This document shows, piece by piece, positions 34,869-43,465 of a DNA stretch of 45,526 bases (position 1 is its first letter; each line of letters starts with the position of its first letter). The translations under genes were made by a program, and so were the position numbers. This DNA is from Paracraurococcus ruber. Lineage in GTDB: Bacteria > Pseudomonadota > Alphaproteobacteria > Acetobacterales > Acetobacteraceae. The notes below the pieces were generated by a model that did not search any database, was not told the origin of the DNA, and was given only the letters and a program-made list of their open reading frames with translations. Location: the NCBI RefSeq assembly GCF_004353985.1, contig NZ_SMOA01000025.1, positions 1-45,526 on the forward strand, written 5' to 3'.

Positions 34869-36628
34869 TGTGCGGCCTTGCCGGCCTCGCGCTGCGCCAG
34901 GGCGAGAAGCCCGATACCGCCGTGCTGGAGGCCTTGGCACGCGCGCTGGCGCATCGCGGCCCGGACGGCGCCGGCCACCATGTCGCGGGCAGCGTCGCGC
35001 TGGCGCATACCCGCCTCGCGATCATCGACCTCGTCACCGGCGACCAGCCGCTGTTCGCCGGCCCGGCGGCGCTGGTGGCCAATGGCGAGGTGTACAACTA
35101 CCGGGAACTGCGCGAGGCCAACCAGCTGCGCTGCACGACCAACAGCGATTGCGAGCCGCCGCTGCATCTGTGGCGGCGCGACGGCATCGGCTTCGCCGAG
35201 GGGCTGCGCGGCATGTACGCCATCGCGCTGGCCGACCGTGCGGCGCGGCAGGTGGTGCTGGCGCGGGATCCCTTCGGTATCAAGCCGCTCTACATCGCGG
35301 ACGTGGCGGGCGGCATCGCCTTCGCGTCCGAGCCGCAGGCGCTGATCGCCGCCGGCCTGGTGCAGCCGCGGGTGCGCGCGGCGGCGCGGGCCGAGCTGCT
35401 GCAGCTGCAGTTCACCACCGGCGCGGAGACGATCTTCGAAGGCATCCGCCGCGTGCTGCCCGGCGAGACGGTGGTGATCGCGGACGGCGCCGTGACCGAA
35501 CGCCGCCACCGCGCCGCGCTGCCGGAAGGGGGGCCGGAAGCGGCGACCGAGGCCGAGGCGCTGGCCCGGCTGGACGCCGCGCTGGAGGAGAGCGTGCTGC
35601 TGCACCAGCGCAGCGACGTGCCCTATGGCATGTTCCTCTCGGGCGGCGTGGACAGCGCCACGGTGCTGGCCATGATGGCGCGGCTGAACGACCGCCCGGT
35701 GCTGGCCTTCACCGCCGGCTTCGACGTGCCCGGCGCGGCGGATGAGCGTGCGCAGGCGGCGGCGCTGGCGGCGGCGACCGGCGCGCGGCACGTGACGGTG
35801 GCGGTCACCGAGCAGATGGTCTGGCGCCATTTGCCGGAGATCGTCGGCGCCATGGACGACCCGGCCGCCGACTATGCCATCATCCCCACCTGGTTCCTGG
35901 CGCGCCGGGCGCGGGAGGATGTGAAGGTCGTCCTCTCCGGCGAGGGCGGCGACGAGCTGTTCGGGGGCTATGGCCGCTATCGCGCCGCCATGCGGCCCTG
36001 GTGGCTGGGCGGCAAGGCGCCGCGCGCCCGCGGCAGCTTCGACCGGCTGCAGGTGCTGCGGGAGGCGCCGACCGGCTGGCGCGACGGCATCGGCGCCGCC
36101 GAGGCCGCGGCGGCGACCGGCGGCCGCACGCGGCTGCAGGCGGCGCAGGCGCTGGACGTGGCGGACTGGCTGCCGAACGACCTGCTGATCAAGCTGGACC
36201 GCTGCCTTATGGCGCATGGCGTGGAAGGGCGTACCCCGCTGCTGGACCCCGGCATCGCCGCCGCCGCCTTCCGCCTGCCGGATGCGCTGAAGGTGCAGGG
36301 CCACACCGGCAAGTGGCTGCTGCGGCAATGGCTGGCCCAGCGCCTGCCGGCGGCCGAGCCCTTCCGCCCGAAACAGGGCTTCACCGTGCCGATCGGCGCC
36401 TGGATCGAGCGCGTGGGAGACCGGCTGGGGCCCCTGGTCGCGGCGCAGCCAGGCGTCGCGGAGATCGCCCGGCCCGACCGGGTCGCGGCCCTGTTCCGCC
36501 ATGCCGGCGGCGAGAAGCATCGCGGCTTCGCCGCCTGGCACCTGCTGTTCTACGCGCTCTGGCACCGCCGCCATGTCGAGGGGCGGCGCGGCACCGGGGA
36601 TGTGTTCGAGGTGCTGGCGGCGCGCTGA
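34868..36628 (+). CDS. asnB: Asparagine synthase (glutamine-hydrolysing), AsnB type
   Basis: 586-residue two-domain amidotransferase. Cys2 (MCGLAGLAL) is the glutaminase nucleophile; RLAIIDLVTGDQP, NGEVYNYRELR and RDPFGIKPLY complete the class II glutaminase domain. The synthetase domain has the PP-loop SGGVDS at about residues 257-262 and LSGEGGDELFGGY. The end has LLIKLDRCLMAHGVEGRTPLLD and FRPKQGFTVPIG. It makes Asn from Asp, ATP and Gln, or in polysaccharide loci amidates uronic-acid or other sugar carboxyls. Its position as the last gene of a five-gene glycan operon and the TGATG coupling to a GT favour a glycan role, but this is inference. Confidence 0.95.
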   Translation: MCGLAGLALRQGEKPDTAVLEALARALAHRGPDGAGHHVAGSVALAHTRLAIIDLVTGDQPLFAGPAALVANGEVYNYRELREANQLRCTTNSDCEPPLHLWRRDGIGFAEGLRGMYAIALADRAARQVVLARDPFGIKPLYIADVAGGIAFASEPQALIAAGLVQPRVRAAARAELLQLQFTTGAETIFEGIRRVLPGETVVIADGAVTERRHRAALPEGGPEAATEAEALARLDAALEESVLLHQRSDVPYGMFLSGGVDSATVLAMMARLNDRPVLAFTAGFDVPGAADERAQAAALAAATGARHVTVAVTEQMVWRHLPEIVGAMDDPAADYAIIPTWFLARRAREDVKVVLSGEGGDELFGGYGRYRAAMRPWWLGGKAPRARGSFDRLQVLREAPTGWRDGIGAAEAAAATGGRTRLQAAQALDVADWLPNDLLIKLDRCLMAHGVEGRTPLLDPGIAAAAFRLPDALKVQGHTGKWLLRQWLAQRLPAAEPFRPKQGFTVPIGAWIERVGDRLGPLVAAQPGVAEIARPDRVAALFRHAGGEKHRGFAAWHLLFYALWHRRHVEGRRGTGDVFEVLAAR

Positions 36629-36879
36629 CGACGCGACGCACCGGCGCGCCCGGCCAGGCGCGTGCCGCCCTTCGCGTCCGCGCGGCTAGGCTGCCGCCGG
36701 GCACGCGGCGTGCCGCGGCCGGCCGTGGCTGCCCGACCTGGGCGGGCTTCCTGGCGACGATGGCCATCCTGCGCCGACGGCAGCGTGCCGGCCGCCTTGG
36801 CCGCCGGGGGCGGCATCGTCGGCCTGCGCGCGGCTTGTTATAGGACAGGCGGAACCCGGCCCCGAGGAGGACCCCGCCC

Positions 36880-38211
36880 ATGGCATCCTACGACCTGATC
36901 CTGCGCGGCGGCGCCTGCGTGCTGCCCTGGGGCGTGGAGACCACCGATATCGGCGTGCGGGACGGCCGGATCGCCGCCCTGGGCGACCTGCGCCTGGCCA
37001 CGGCCGCCGAGGAGATCGACTGCCGCAACCTGCATGTGCTGCCCGGGCTGATCGACGCGCATGTGCATCTGCGCGACCCGGGCGATGCGGCCGTGGAGAC
37101 GCTGGAGACCGGGACGAAGGCCGCGCTGCTCGGCGGCCTGACCGCGGTGTTCGACATGCCGAACACCGCGCCCAGCATCACCGACCGGGAGAGGCTGGAC
37201 TGGAAGCGCGACTACCTGGCGGGCCGCGCCTGGGTGGATGTCGGCCTCTATGTCGGTGCCAGCAAGAAGAACATCGCCGAACTGGCGGCGCTGGAACTGC
37301 AGCCGAATGTCTGCGCGGTGAAGGTCTTCGCCGGCAGCAGCACCGGCGATCTCCTGGTGGAGGACGATGCGTCGCTGGAAGCGGTGATGCGCAGCGGCCG
37401 CCGCCGCATCTGCTACCATTCGGAGGACGAGTACCGCCTGCAGGAACGCAAGCCGCAATTCACGTCCGGCATGCCGCACCGCAACCACATGGTTTGGCGC
37501 GACGTGGAATGCGCCCTGCTCGGCACGCGGCGGCTGATGGCGCTGGCCCGGAAGACCGGCCGCCCCGCGCATATCCTGCATGTCTCGACCGCCGAGGAAC
37601 TGGCGTATCTGTGGGACTACCGCGACGTCTGCACGGTGGAGGTGCTGCTGAACCACCTGACCCAGACCGACGAGGCCTATGACCGCCTTGGCGGCTATGC
37701 CGTGATGAACCCGCCGATCCGCGACCAGCGCCACCTCGACGCCGCCTGGGCGGCGGTGCGCGACGGCACGGTGGATGTGGTGGGCAGCGACCATGCGCCG
37801 CATTCCCGCGCGGCCAAGGAACGCCCCTGGCCGGACGGCGCGGCGGGGCTGACGGGCGTGCAGACCATCGTGCCGCTGATGCTGGACCATGTCAGCGCCG
37901 GGCGCCTCTCGCTCTCCCGCCTCGCGGACCTGATGTGCGCGGGCCCTGCACGCGTCTATGGCGTGGTGGGCAAGGGCCGGCTGGCGGCCGGCTACGACGC
38001 CGACTTCACCCTGGTGGACATGCGGAAGCAGCGGACCATCGAGGAAAGCTGGATCGTCTCCCCCTGCGGCTGGACGCCCTTCGCCGGGCATCGCTGCACC
38101 GGCTGGCCGGCGATGGCGGTGCTGCGCGGCCAGGTGGCGATGCGGGAGGACGCGGTGCTCGGCAGCCCCAGCGGCCAGGGCGTGGCGTATCTGGACGCGC
38201 GCGGCCACTGA
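36880..38211 (+). CDS. Dihydroorotase (amidohydrolase, type I)
   Basis: 443-residue cyclic amidohydrolase. Metal ligands seen: HVH at residues 61-63 (DAHVHLRDPG), Lys148 (AVKVFAGSSTG, to be carboxylated), His180 (ICYHSEDEY), His234 (ILHVSTAEE) and Asp304 (GSDHAPHSR). The MPNT loop (FDMPNTAPS) is also conserved. The signature blocks fit dihydroorotase, which closes carbamoyl-aspartate to dihydroorotate in pyrimidine synthesis; allantoinase has a very similar layout, so a second, pyrC-type enzyme elsewhere is possible. ATG has GAGGAGG-type ribosome-binding site (CCCCGAGGAGGACC) about 9 bases upstream. It is a single-gene unit followed by a hairpin. Confidence 0.92.
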   Translation: MASYDLILRGGACVLPWGVETTDIGVRDGRIAALGDLRLATAAEEIDCRNLHVLPGLIDAHVHLRDPGDAAVETLETGTKAALLGGLTAVFDMPNTAPSITDRERLDWKRDYLAGRAWVDVGLYVGASKKNIAELAALELQPNVCAVKVFAGSSTGDLLVEDDASLEAVMRSGRRRICYHSEDEYRLQERKPQFTSGMPHRNHMVWRDVECALLGTRRLMALARKTGRPAHILHVSTAEELAYLWDYRDVCTVEVLLNHLTQTDEAYDRLGGYAVMNPPIRDQRHLDAAWAAVRDGTVDVVGSDHAPHSRAAKERPWPDGAAGLTGVQTIVPLMLDHVSAGRLSLSRLADLMCAGPARVYGVVGKGRLAAGYDADFTLVDMRKQRTIEESWIVSPCGWTPFAGHRCTGWPAMAVLRGQVAMREDAVLGSPSGQGVAYLDARGH

Positions 38212-38243
38212 CCGTCACGGCCCTGTGCTTTCGCATGGCTTGG

Positions 38244-38260
38244 CCGCGCCGCCGGCGCGG
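38244..38260 (+). terminator. Hairpin after the dihydroorotase gene
   Basis: CCGCGCC/GGCGCGG, 7-bp stem with 3-base loop, 33 bases past the stop codon. Candidate terminator without T tract. Confidence 0.45.
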
Positions 38261-38295
38261 TCCAGGCTGCGCCGCCAGCGATGGGGGTGGACACG

Positions 38296-38721
38296 ATGCC
38301 GAGCTACAAGGGCGCCTGCTTCTGCGGCGCGGTCGAGATCGAGGTGACCGGCGAGCCGCATGGCATGGGCTATTGCCATTGCCGGTCCTGCCGGTCCTGG
38401 TCGGCCGGCCCGGTGAACGCCTTCACCCTGTGGTCGCCGGAGGCCGTGACGGTGACGAAGGGGGAAGCGCAGATCGGCACCTTCGCCAAGACCGACAACA
38501 GCCATCGGCAATACTGCACGCAGTGCGGCGGCCACCTGATGACGCGGCACCCGCCGATGAACCTGGTGGATGTCTATGCCGCCACCATTCCGGACCTGCC
38601 CTTCAAGCCGGGCCTGCACGTCTTCTACGCCGAGACGGTGCTGCCCATCCGTGACGGCCTGCCGAAATTCCTGGATGTGCCGAAGGAGTTCGGCGGCTCC
38701 GGCGAGATGGCGACGGAGTAG
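38296..38721 (+). CDS. GFA-family zinc protein
   Basis: 141-residue protein of the GFA (glutathione-dependent formaldehyde-activating enzyme-like) family. Zinc ligands are arranged as usual: C8-x-C10 (ACFCGAVEI), C27-x-C29-x2-C32 (CHCRSC), and C74-x2-C77 (CTQCGGH). The other family blocks SAGPVNAFTLW and GLHVFYAETVLP are present. Most members are not formaldehyde enzymes but uncharacterised small-molecule lyases or hydrolases. The ATG at 38296 is chosen since GGGGGTGG lies 5-6 bases upstream; the ATG at 38281 would add five residues. No link to neighbours is clear. Confidence 0.92.
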   Translation: MPSYKGACFCGAVEIEVTGEPHGMGYCHCRSCRSWSAGPVNAFTLWSPEAVTVTKGEAQIGTFAKTDNSHRQYCTQCGGHLMTRHPPMNLVDVYAATIPDLPFKPGLHVFYAETVLPIRDGLPKFLDVPKEFGGSGEMATE

Positions 38722-38901
38722 CGTCCCCCTTGGCCGCGGGCGGCTGCGGCGAGGCGCGTGTCGTCAGGCGAGCACGTGCCGCGATGGCACAGGCCCGTCG
38801 GCGGGGGGTGAGCCGCGCGGATCGCAGGCCGGATCGCATGCGTCCGCGCCGCAATCCGCAACGGCGAGGGGCTTGCGCGTCCAAGGGACCGCGCGGCCGC
38901 C

Positions 38902-40962
38902 CTATTCCTCGCGGGCGGCGGCGGCCCGGGCCCGCTCCGCCTCCCGCAGCCAGTCCTCCGTGGTCTTGGTGACCGGCCGCGGCGGGCCGGCATAGGGGTC
39001 GAGCCCGCCGAAGGTCGCCTCGATGGCGCGGCAATCCTCGCACATGTCCAGCACGGCCAGGCGTTGCGGGTCCGCGAACATCCAGTGCCCGCCGGCGCCG
39101 AGCTTCGCCTTCACCCGGTCGATGCTGCTGCGCGTGCCGAAGGCCTTGCTGCAGCGTGTGCAGAGCGCCGGCTCCTCCTCCTTCACCACCTGCGGCTGCG
39201 CGGCCGTCTCGGCGAAGTTCAGCCGCGGCTCCAGCGTGATGACCTTCTCGGGGCAGGTCGCGGCGCAGAGGCCGCATTGCACGCAGGCATCCTCCAGGAA
39301 GCGAAGCTGCGGCGTCTCCGGGTTCGCCGAGAACGCGCTCGTCGGGCAGACCATGGTGCAGGCGAGGCAGAGCGTGCAGCCCTCCGCCGCGACGCGCGCC
39401 AGGCCGGAGGGCGCCTTCTCCGGCATCGGCACGACCGCCGGTGCCGCGGCCCCCGCCGCCGCATGCAGCCCGCGCAGCGCCAGCCGCAGCACCTCCCGCG
39501 GGGTGCCGAGCGGCAGGAATTGCGCCGGCGCCCCAGGCGCGCGCAGCGCCAGGGCGGGGGCCAGCGCCTCGGCCAGGGTGAAGGGATCGTCGGTCTCCAC
39601 CGTCGCGGCCCGGGGCAGCGCCGCCGCCAGCCCCAGCCCATCCAGCGCCGCGCCGACATAGTCGAGGTTGCGGCGCAGCCCCTCCGTCCCATGCGCGCGC
39701 CGGCCCGGCAGCAGCACCCGCAGCCCGGCGGCGCCCCAGGCAAATGCCGCCGCCAAGGTCGCCAGGTCCAGCTGCGAGACCTCGTTCACCCGCAGCGGCA
39801 GCACCCGTGCGGGCAGGCCGTCGCCATGCCGCGCCAGCGCGTCGATCAGCGGCTCCCCATGCCCGGCATCGTGCAGCAGCAGCACGGCGTCGCGCCCGCC
39901 CGCCTCGGCATGGCCCAGCAGCAGGGCGCGCAGCCGTGCCAGCGTCGTCGCCGGCGGCGGCAGGGCATAGGTCGCCGCGCCGGTCGGGCAGACCGCGGCA
40001 CAGGCGCCGCAGCCGGCGCAGATCTCGGCGGAAATCACCACGCTGTCCTTCCCGGGCGTGATCGCCCCGGTCGGGCACAGATCCAGGCAGCGGGTGCAGC
40101 CCACCCGCCGGTTGCGGCTATGCGCGCAAAGCCCGGCATCGAAGGTCACGAAGCGTGGCTTGTCGAACTCGCCGACCAGCCCGCACGCCTCGGCGACCAG
40201 CCGTTCCACCGCCGCGGCATCGGCGGGATCGGCGCGCAGGTAGCCCGGCCGCACCGCATCCGCCGGGAACAGCGGCGGGCCGCCGGTCAGATCCAGCAGG
40301 AGGTCGCAGCGGCTCGTCGCCCCGTCCCGCGCCGCGCCCCAGTGATAGGCGGCGCGGGACGCGGGGGAGGGCGCGGCATAGCCATCCACCACCACCTCGA
40401 AATGGCCGAGATACCCGGTCGCCGTCCGGGCCCTGCCGCGCAGCACGGGGAAGGCGGCCGCGCGCGCCGGCTGCACCGGCTCCGTCCCGGTCAGCAGCAC
40501 CGTCAGGTCGAGACGGTCCGCCAGGCGCTCCGCCGCCGCCAGCGCCGTCGCGTCGCGACCCAGCACCAGGGCCACGCCCTCGCTCCGCAGCGGCACCACC
40601 GGCGTCGGCGGCAGCGGCACCGCGGCGGCGGCCAGCAGCCCCGCCATCTTCGGGCCGGCAGCGGCGCCGTCCTTCGCCCACCCGCCCGTCTCCCGCACAT
40701 TCACGAAGGCCAGCGGCGCGGTGGCGCCGGCCGCTTCGGCCTCCTGCCCGAAGAGCGGCGCTTCCTGCGTGCAGGCGACCGTCACCGGCCGCCCCTCCCC
40801 CAGCGCCACCAGGAAGCGGTCCAGCTGTGCCCGGCAGAGCTGTTCGGCCATGCGCAGCTCCGTCCCGCGCGCCGCGCAGCCGCGGGCCAGCGCCTTGCCG
40901 TCCAGGACCATCGTGTCCTCGCAGCTGCAGACGAACTCGATCCTGGCGTCCCGCTCGCTCAT
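38902..40962 (-). CDS. Multi-cluster 4Fe-4S ferredoxin-like protein of the formate-dehydrogenase region
   Basis: 686-residue iron-sulfur protein. Two ferredoxin pairs are clear: CTRCLDLCP (about 288-296) with CAGCGACAAVCP (about 312-323), and CTLCLACTMVCP (about 527-538) with CVQCGLCAATCP (about 557-568), so up to four 4Fe-4S clusters. The N-terminus has another Cys group (FVCSCEDTM). The C-terminus has CTRCSKAFG and CEDCRAIE, which could hold zinc or an extra cluster. The middle (about 330-520) is Ala/Leu-rich without cysteine motifs. Such proteins stand next to formate-dehydrogenase accessory genes in alphaproteobacteria and probably move electrons or help cluster insertion; the exact role is unknown. 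It is divergent from the ligase-like gene (198-bp gap). Confidence 0.9.
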   Translation of the reverse strand: MSERDARIEFVCSCEDTMVLDGKALARGCAARGTELRMAEQLCRAQLDRFLVALGEGRPVTVACTQEAPLFGQEAEAAGATAPLAFVNVRETGGWAKDGAAAGPKMAGLLAAAAVPLPPTPVVPLRSEGVALVLGRDATALAAAERLADRLDLTVLLTGTEPVQPARAAAFPVLRGRARTATGYLGHFEVVVDGYAAPSPASRAAYHWGAARDGATSRCDLLLDLTGGPPLFPADAVRPGYLRADPADAAAVERLVAEACGLVGEFDKPRFVTFDAGLCAHSRNRRVGCTRCLDLCPTGAITPGKDSVVISAEICAGCGACAAVCPTGAATYALPPPATTLARLRALLLGHAEAGGRDAVLLLHDAGHGEPLIDALARHGDGLPARVLPLRVNEVSQLDLATLAAAFAWGAAGLRVLLPGRRAHGTEGLRRNLDYVGAALDGLGLAAALPRAATVETDDPFTLAEALAPALALRAPGAPAQFLPLGTPREVLRLALRGLHAAAGAAAPAVVPMPEKAPSGLARVAAEGCTLCLACTMVCPTSAFSANPETPQLRFLEDACVQCGLCAATCPEKVITLEPRLNFAETAAQPQVVKEEEPALCTRCSKAFGTRSSIDRVKAKLGAGGHWMFADPQRLAVLDMCEDCRAIEATFGGLDPYAGPPRPVTKTTEDWLREAERARAAAAREE

Positions 40963-41160
40963 GCAGCCTGTGGTCCTCGGGCGGCCGCTGCCATGCCGGT
41001 CGGCGCGGCTGGCCTGCCCGTCCAATGGGGGAGGGTGGGGAAGGGCGCGCGCCCTCCGCCGGCCCGCGCGCCAGGATGCCGGGGCGCCTGGGCGCGGCGG
41101 GCCGCAGCCCATATATGCGCGCCACCCTGCCCTTGCGACCCACCCGACGGAGCCGCGCCG
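40963..41160. promoter_or_regulatory. Divergent promoter/leader region of the formate-dehydrogenase accessory genes
   Basis: 198 bp with two structured parts. One is a 14-bp perfect palindrome AGGGCGCGCGCCCT (41042-41055). The other is a long hairpin (41060-41104) made of CGGCCCGC pairing with GCGGGCCG plus an inner GCGCC/GGCGC, with one bulged G. They could act as an operator and as a structured mRNA leader. Confidence 0.5.
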
Positions 41161-41832
41161 ATCTCGGACCTGCCGCCCCTGCCGACCGTCTTCGCCTCCT
41201 TCCCGCTGCGGGAGGGCGGCGATGCCATGGCCCGTGCCCAGGCCCTGGCGCCGGAGCGCGGGGCGGGGCTGCTCGCCTGGGTGCGCTCCTCCGTCCGGGC
41301 CGAGGCTGCGGTGGTGCTGGAACCCGAGCTGCCGCTGGCCGCCGCCCGCCTGGCATTGCTGGCCGGCGCCAATGCCCTGGCCGATGCGCTCGCCGCCGAA
41401 GGCCCGCCCGAGATCCCGGTGCAATTCGCCTGGCCCGGCATCCTGCTGGTGAACGGCGCCCGCTGCGGCGTGGTGCGCCTGGCCGCCCCGCCCGGCACCG
41501 CGGAGGACGCGGTGCCGGACTGGCTGGTGCTGGGCATGGAGGCCCGCGTGACGCTGACCCTGCCGATGGAACCCGGCGAGGTGCCGGACCTGACCGGCCT
41601 GGCGGAGGAGGGATGGGAGGGGCTGAGCGTGCCCGACCTCACCGCCGGCTGGGCCCGCCACCTGATGGCCGCGCTGGACGATTGGCAGGCCCGTGGGCCG
41701 AAGCGGCTGATCGAGCGCTACCTCGCGCGGCTTCTCGACGCGAGCGACGCCCGGCGCGGGGTGGACCCGAACACCTGCGAACTGGTCATCGAACGGGACG
41801 GCGCCACCAGCCGCCGGGGCCTGACACCATGA
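41161..41832 (+). CDS. Biotin/lipoate ligase-like protein with probable ATC start
   Basis: About 223 residues related to the biotin/lipoate A/B protein-ligase fold. Opening LPPLPTVFASFPLREGGDAMARAQAL; core EPELPLAAARLALLAGANALADALA; IPVQFAWPGILLVNGARCGVVRLA, which matches the W-P-(N)-D-hydrophobic-L block of BirA-like enzymes, though the usual Lys is not evident, so ligase activity is doubtful. Family similarity begins upstream of the first in-frame ATG (41227). GGAG at 41149-41152 stands 8 bases before an ATC at 41161, which suggests an unusual ATC start; a CTG at 41170 or a sequence error are other options. The gene stop overlaps the next ATG by 4 bp. Confidence 0.78.
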   Translation: MSDLPPLPTVFASFPLREGGDAMARAQALAPERGAGLLAWVRSSVRAEAAVVLEPELPLAAARLALLAGANALADALAAEGPPEIPVQFAWPGILLVNGARCGVVRLAAPPGTAEDAVPDWLVLGMEARVTLTLPMEPGEVPDLTGLAEEGWEGLSVPDLTAGWARHLMAALDDWQARGPKRLIERYLARLLDASDARRGVDPNTCELVIERDGATSRRGLTP

Positions 41833-42449
41833 CCACGCGAGACCGTGGCTCGCCCATCGGCGGCGGTGCCGCCAATCCCGCAAAGGGCGCGAAGCCCCCC
41901 TTGGAACCCCCCCTTTCGCGGTTGCCCCGCACCATCCGGCTGGATCCCTCGGACCTCGTCGTGTTCGGCCGCGCCGCCGAACCGGGCGAATGGGCGGTGC
42001 CCGGCGGCTTCGACTTCTGGGACGAGGACCCGGAGGCCCTGACCGGCAAGCGCCGGCAGGAATTCCGCGCCGGCTTCCTCGGCCTGGGCAGCTTCGGCTT
42101 CTCGACCCTGGTCGAGGTGGCCGAGGCCACGCCCGAAGACCGCGAGGCCGCCACCGCGGCGCTGGCCGCCCATATCCGCGCCGCCTATGGCGCGCCGGAC
42201 GCCGCCACCGCCCGCGCCGCGGCGGAGGAGGAAATCGCCTTCGCCGCCTCCCTCTGCGGCCATCCGCCCGGCACCGTCCTCGCCCTGGCCCGGAGCATGG
42301 AGGACGGTGCCGTGCGCGAGCGCTTCCGCACCCTGCACCGCCGCGAAACCCCCCACGGCGATTTCGGCCGCCTGCCGGTCTTCGCCATCCTCGAGAGCGA
42401 GGGCGAGGCGCCCGAACATCCCGACCTGACGAGCCTGCCCCCGCGATGA
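41829..42449 (+). CDS. DUF6505-like protein of the formate-dehydrogenase region
   Basis: 206-residue cytoplasmic protein. Its recognisable part starts near residue 32: LPRTIRLDPSDLVVFGRAAEPGEWAVPGGFDFW, then RQEFRAGFLGLGSFGFSTLVEV, a pattern I recall from DUF6505 (name from memory). The first about 30 residues (PIGGGAANPAKGAKPPLEPP) look like translation of a GC-rich repeat element (core at 41897-41910), so the gene may have gained it recently or really starts at a later TTG. No cysteine motifs or membrane spans. ATGA overlap on both sides places it in one coupled unit with its neighbours. Function unknown. Confidence 0.75.
   Translation: MTTRDRGSPIGGGAANPAKGAKPPLEPPLSRLPRTIRLDPSDLVVFGRAAEPGEWAVPGGFDFWDEDPEALTGKRRQEFRAGFLGLGSFGFSTLVEVAEATPEDREAATAALAAHIRAAYGAPDAATARAAAEEEIAFAASLCGHPPGTVLALARSMEDGAVRERFRTLHRRETPHGDFGRLPVFAILESEGEAPEHPDLTSLPPR
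41897..41910. repeat. CCCCTTGGAACCCC element inside the DUF6505-like gene
   Basis: Perfect 14-bp inverted arrangement apart from the centre pair, framed by AAAGGG...CCCTTT arms (about 41882-41916). It is the counterpart of the element at 33705-33716. Confidence 0.5.
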
Positions 42450-43465
42450 GTGATTTCTGGGTCGCCTCCGGCCACCTCTTCTGCGACCGCGACGCCGCCG
42501 GGCGCCTGGTGCCGACGCCCGATCTCTGGCGGGCCTTCCTCGCCCGGCCGGAGCTCCTCCCGCCGGAGGAGGCCTGCGATGCCGAACTGGCCCTGCACAC
42601 CGGTCTTCTCGCCGACCCGCTGCGGCCGGTGCCGCCGGCGCAGCTCGCCGCCCTCGCCGACGCGGATGCGCGGGAGAACTGGCAGGTTTTCCTGGGGTTC
42701 CGCGACCGGGTGCAGGCCCAGGCCAGCCTGGAAGCCGCCTGGCTGTCGCTGTTCCGCGGGAACGTCGCGGGCATCCCGCCGCTCTTCCTGCAGATGCTGA
42801 CGCACCTGATCGCCCGCGCGGCGCTGGAGGGGGAGAGCGACGCCTACACCCTGCGCGCCGGCGAACTCCTGTTCCGGCCGCAGCGCGCCGCCATCCACCA
42901 GGGTGCGACCCTGCTGGCCGACGAGGAGCATCTCGATGCCCGCGCCGCCGATGGCGACCTGGGCACGATCGGCCGGCTGCTGACCGAGGCCGGGGCGCCG
43001 CCTCGGACGGTGGAGCTGGATGTGCTCTCCGACGCCCTGGCGCCAGGCTACCGCGCCCGCTCGGACGCGCATGACCTCGCCCTCGACATTGCCGAGGGGC
43101 GGCCCGGCCAGCATGGCATGGCCCGCGCGCTGGAGCGCTTCATCGGGCATGTCTTCGGGGAGGCGGTGACGATCCGCCCCGCCCCGGTGATCGAGGATCC
43201 GGCCTGGACCTGGCATGTCGGCCTGGACACCGAGGCGACGGCGATCGCCAACGACCTGTGGCATGGCCGGCCGGTGGCGCAGGCGCGGCTGGCGCGCATC
43301 CTCTGGCTGGGCGTGCTGGAATTCGCCGATGCGACGCGGGTGCTGCCGCGCGCCGCCGGCCGGCCGGTCTACCTGGCGCTGGCGATGGATGCGGCGCAGC
43401 GCGTGCGCATGAAGCCGCAGAACCTGGTCGGCCTGCCCCTGGTCGCGGCGGAGGCCGGCGCATGA
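42446..43465 (+). CDS. DUF6352-like protein of the formate-dehydrogenase region
   Basis: 339-residue soluble protein. Opening SDFWVASGHLFCDRDAAGRLVPTPDLWRAFLARPELLPPEEAC is the typical family start. Other parts: NWQVFLGFRDRVQAQASLEAAWLSLFRG, LILYP-like helices with DAYTLRAGELLFRPQRAAI, and a C-terminal DDWTWHIGLD-like block (DPAWTWHVGLDTEATAIANDLW). Family name is from memory; no enzymatic motif is visible. In other alphaproteobacteria it accompanies DUF3305/DUF3306 beside formate dehydrogenase. 4-bp overlaps with both neighbours. Confidence 0.8.
   Translation: MSDFWVASGHLFCDRDAAGRLVPTPDLWRAFLARPELLPPEEACDAELALHTGLLADPLRPVPPAQLAALADADARENWQVFLGFRDRVQAQASLEAAWLSLFRGNVAGIPPLFLQMLTHLIARAALEGESDAYTLRAGELLFRPQRAAIHQGATLLADEEHLDARAADGDLGTIGRLLTEAGAPPRTVELDVLSDALAPGYRARSDAHDLALDIAEGRPGQHGMARALERFIGHVFGEAVTIRPAPVIEDPAWTWHVGLDTEATAIANDLWHGRPVAQARLARILWLGVLEFADATRVLPRAAGRPVYLALAMDAAQRVRMKPQNLVGLPLVAAEAGA

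Noticed and set aside
32509-35097. 862-codon open frame on the minus strand across the glycosyltransferase genes
   Set aside because: Arg/Pro/Ala-rich product of high GC content; the plus strand has coupled genes with good motifs throughout.
40963-42774. Upstream extension of the ferredoxin-like gene by about 600 codons
   Set aside because: It would run antisense through the accessory genes with no similarity; the Cys-rich protein starts naturally at MSERDARIEFVCSC.
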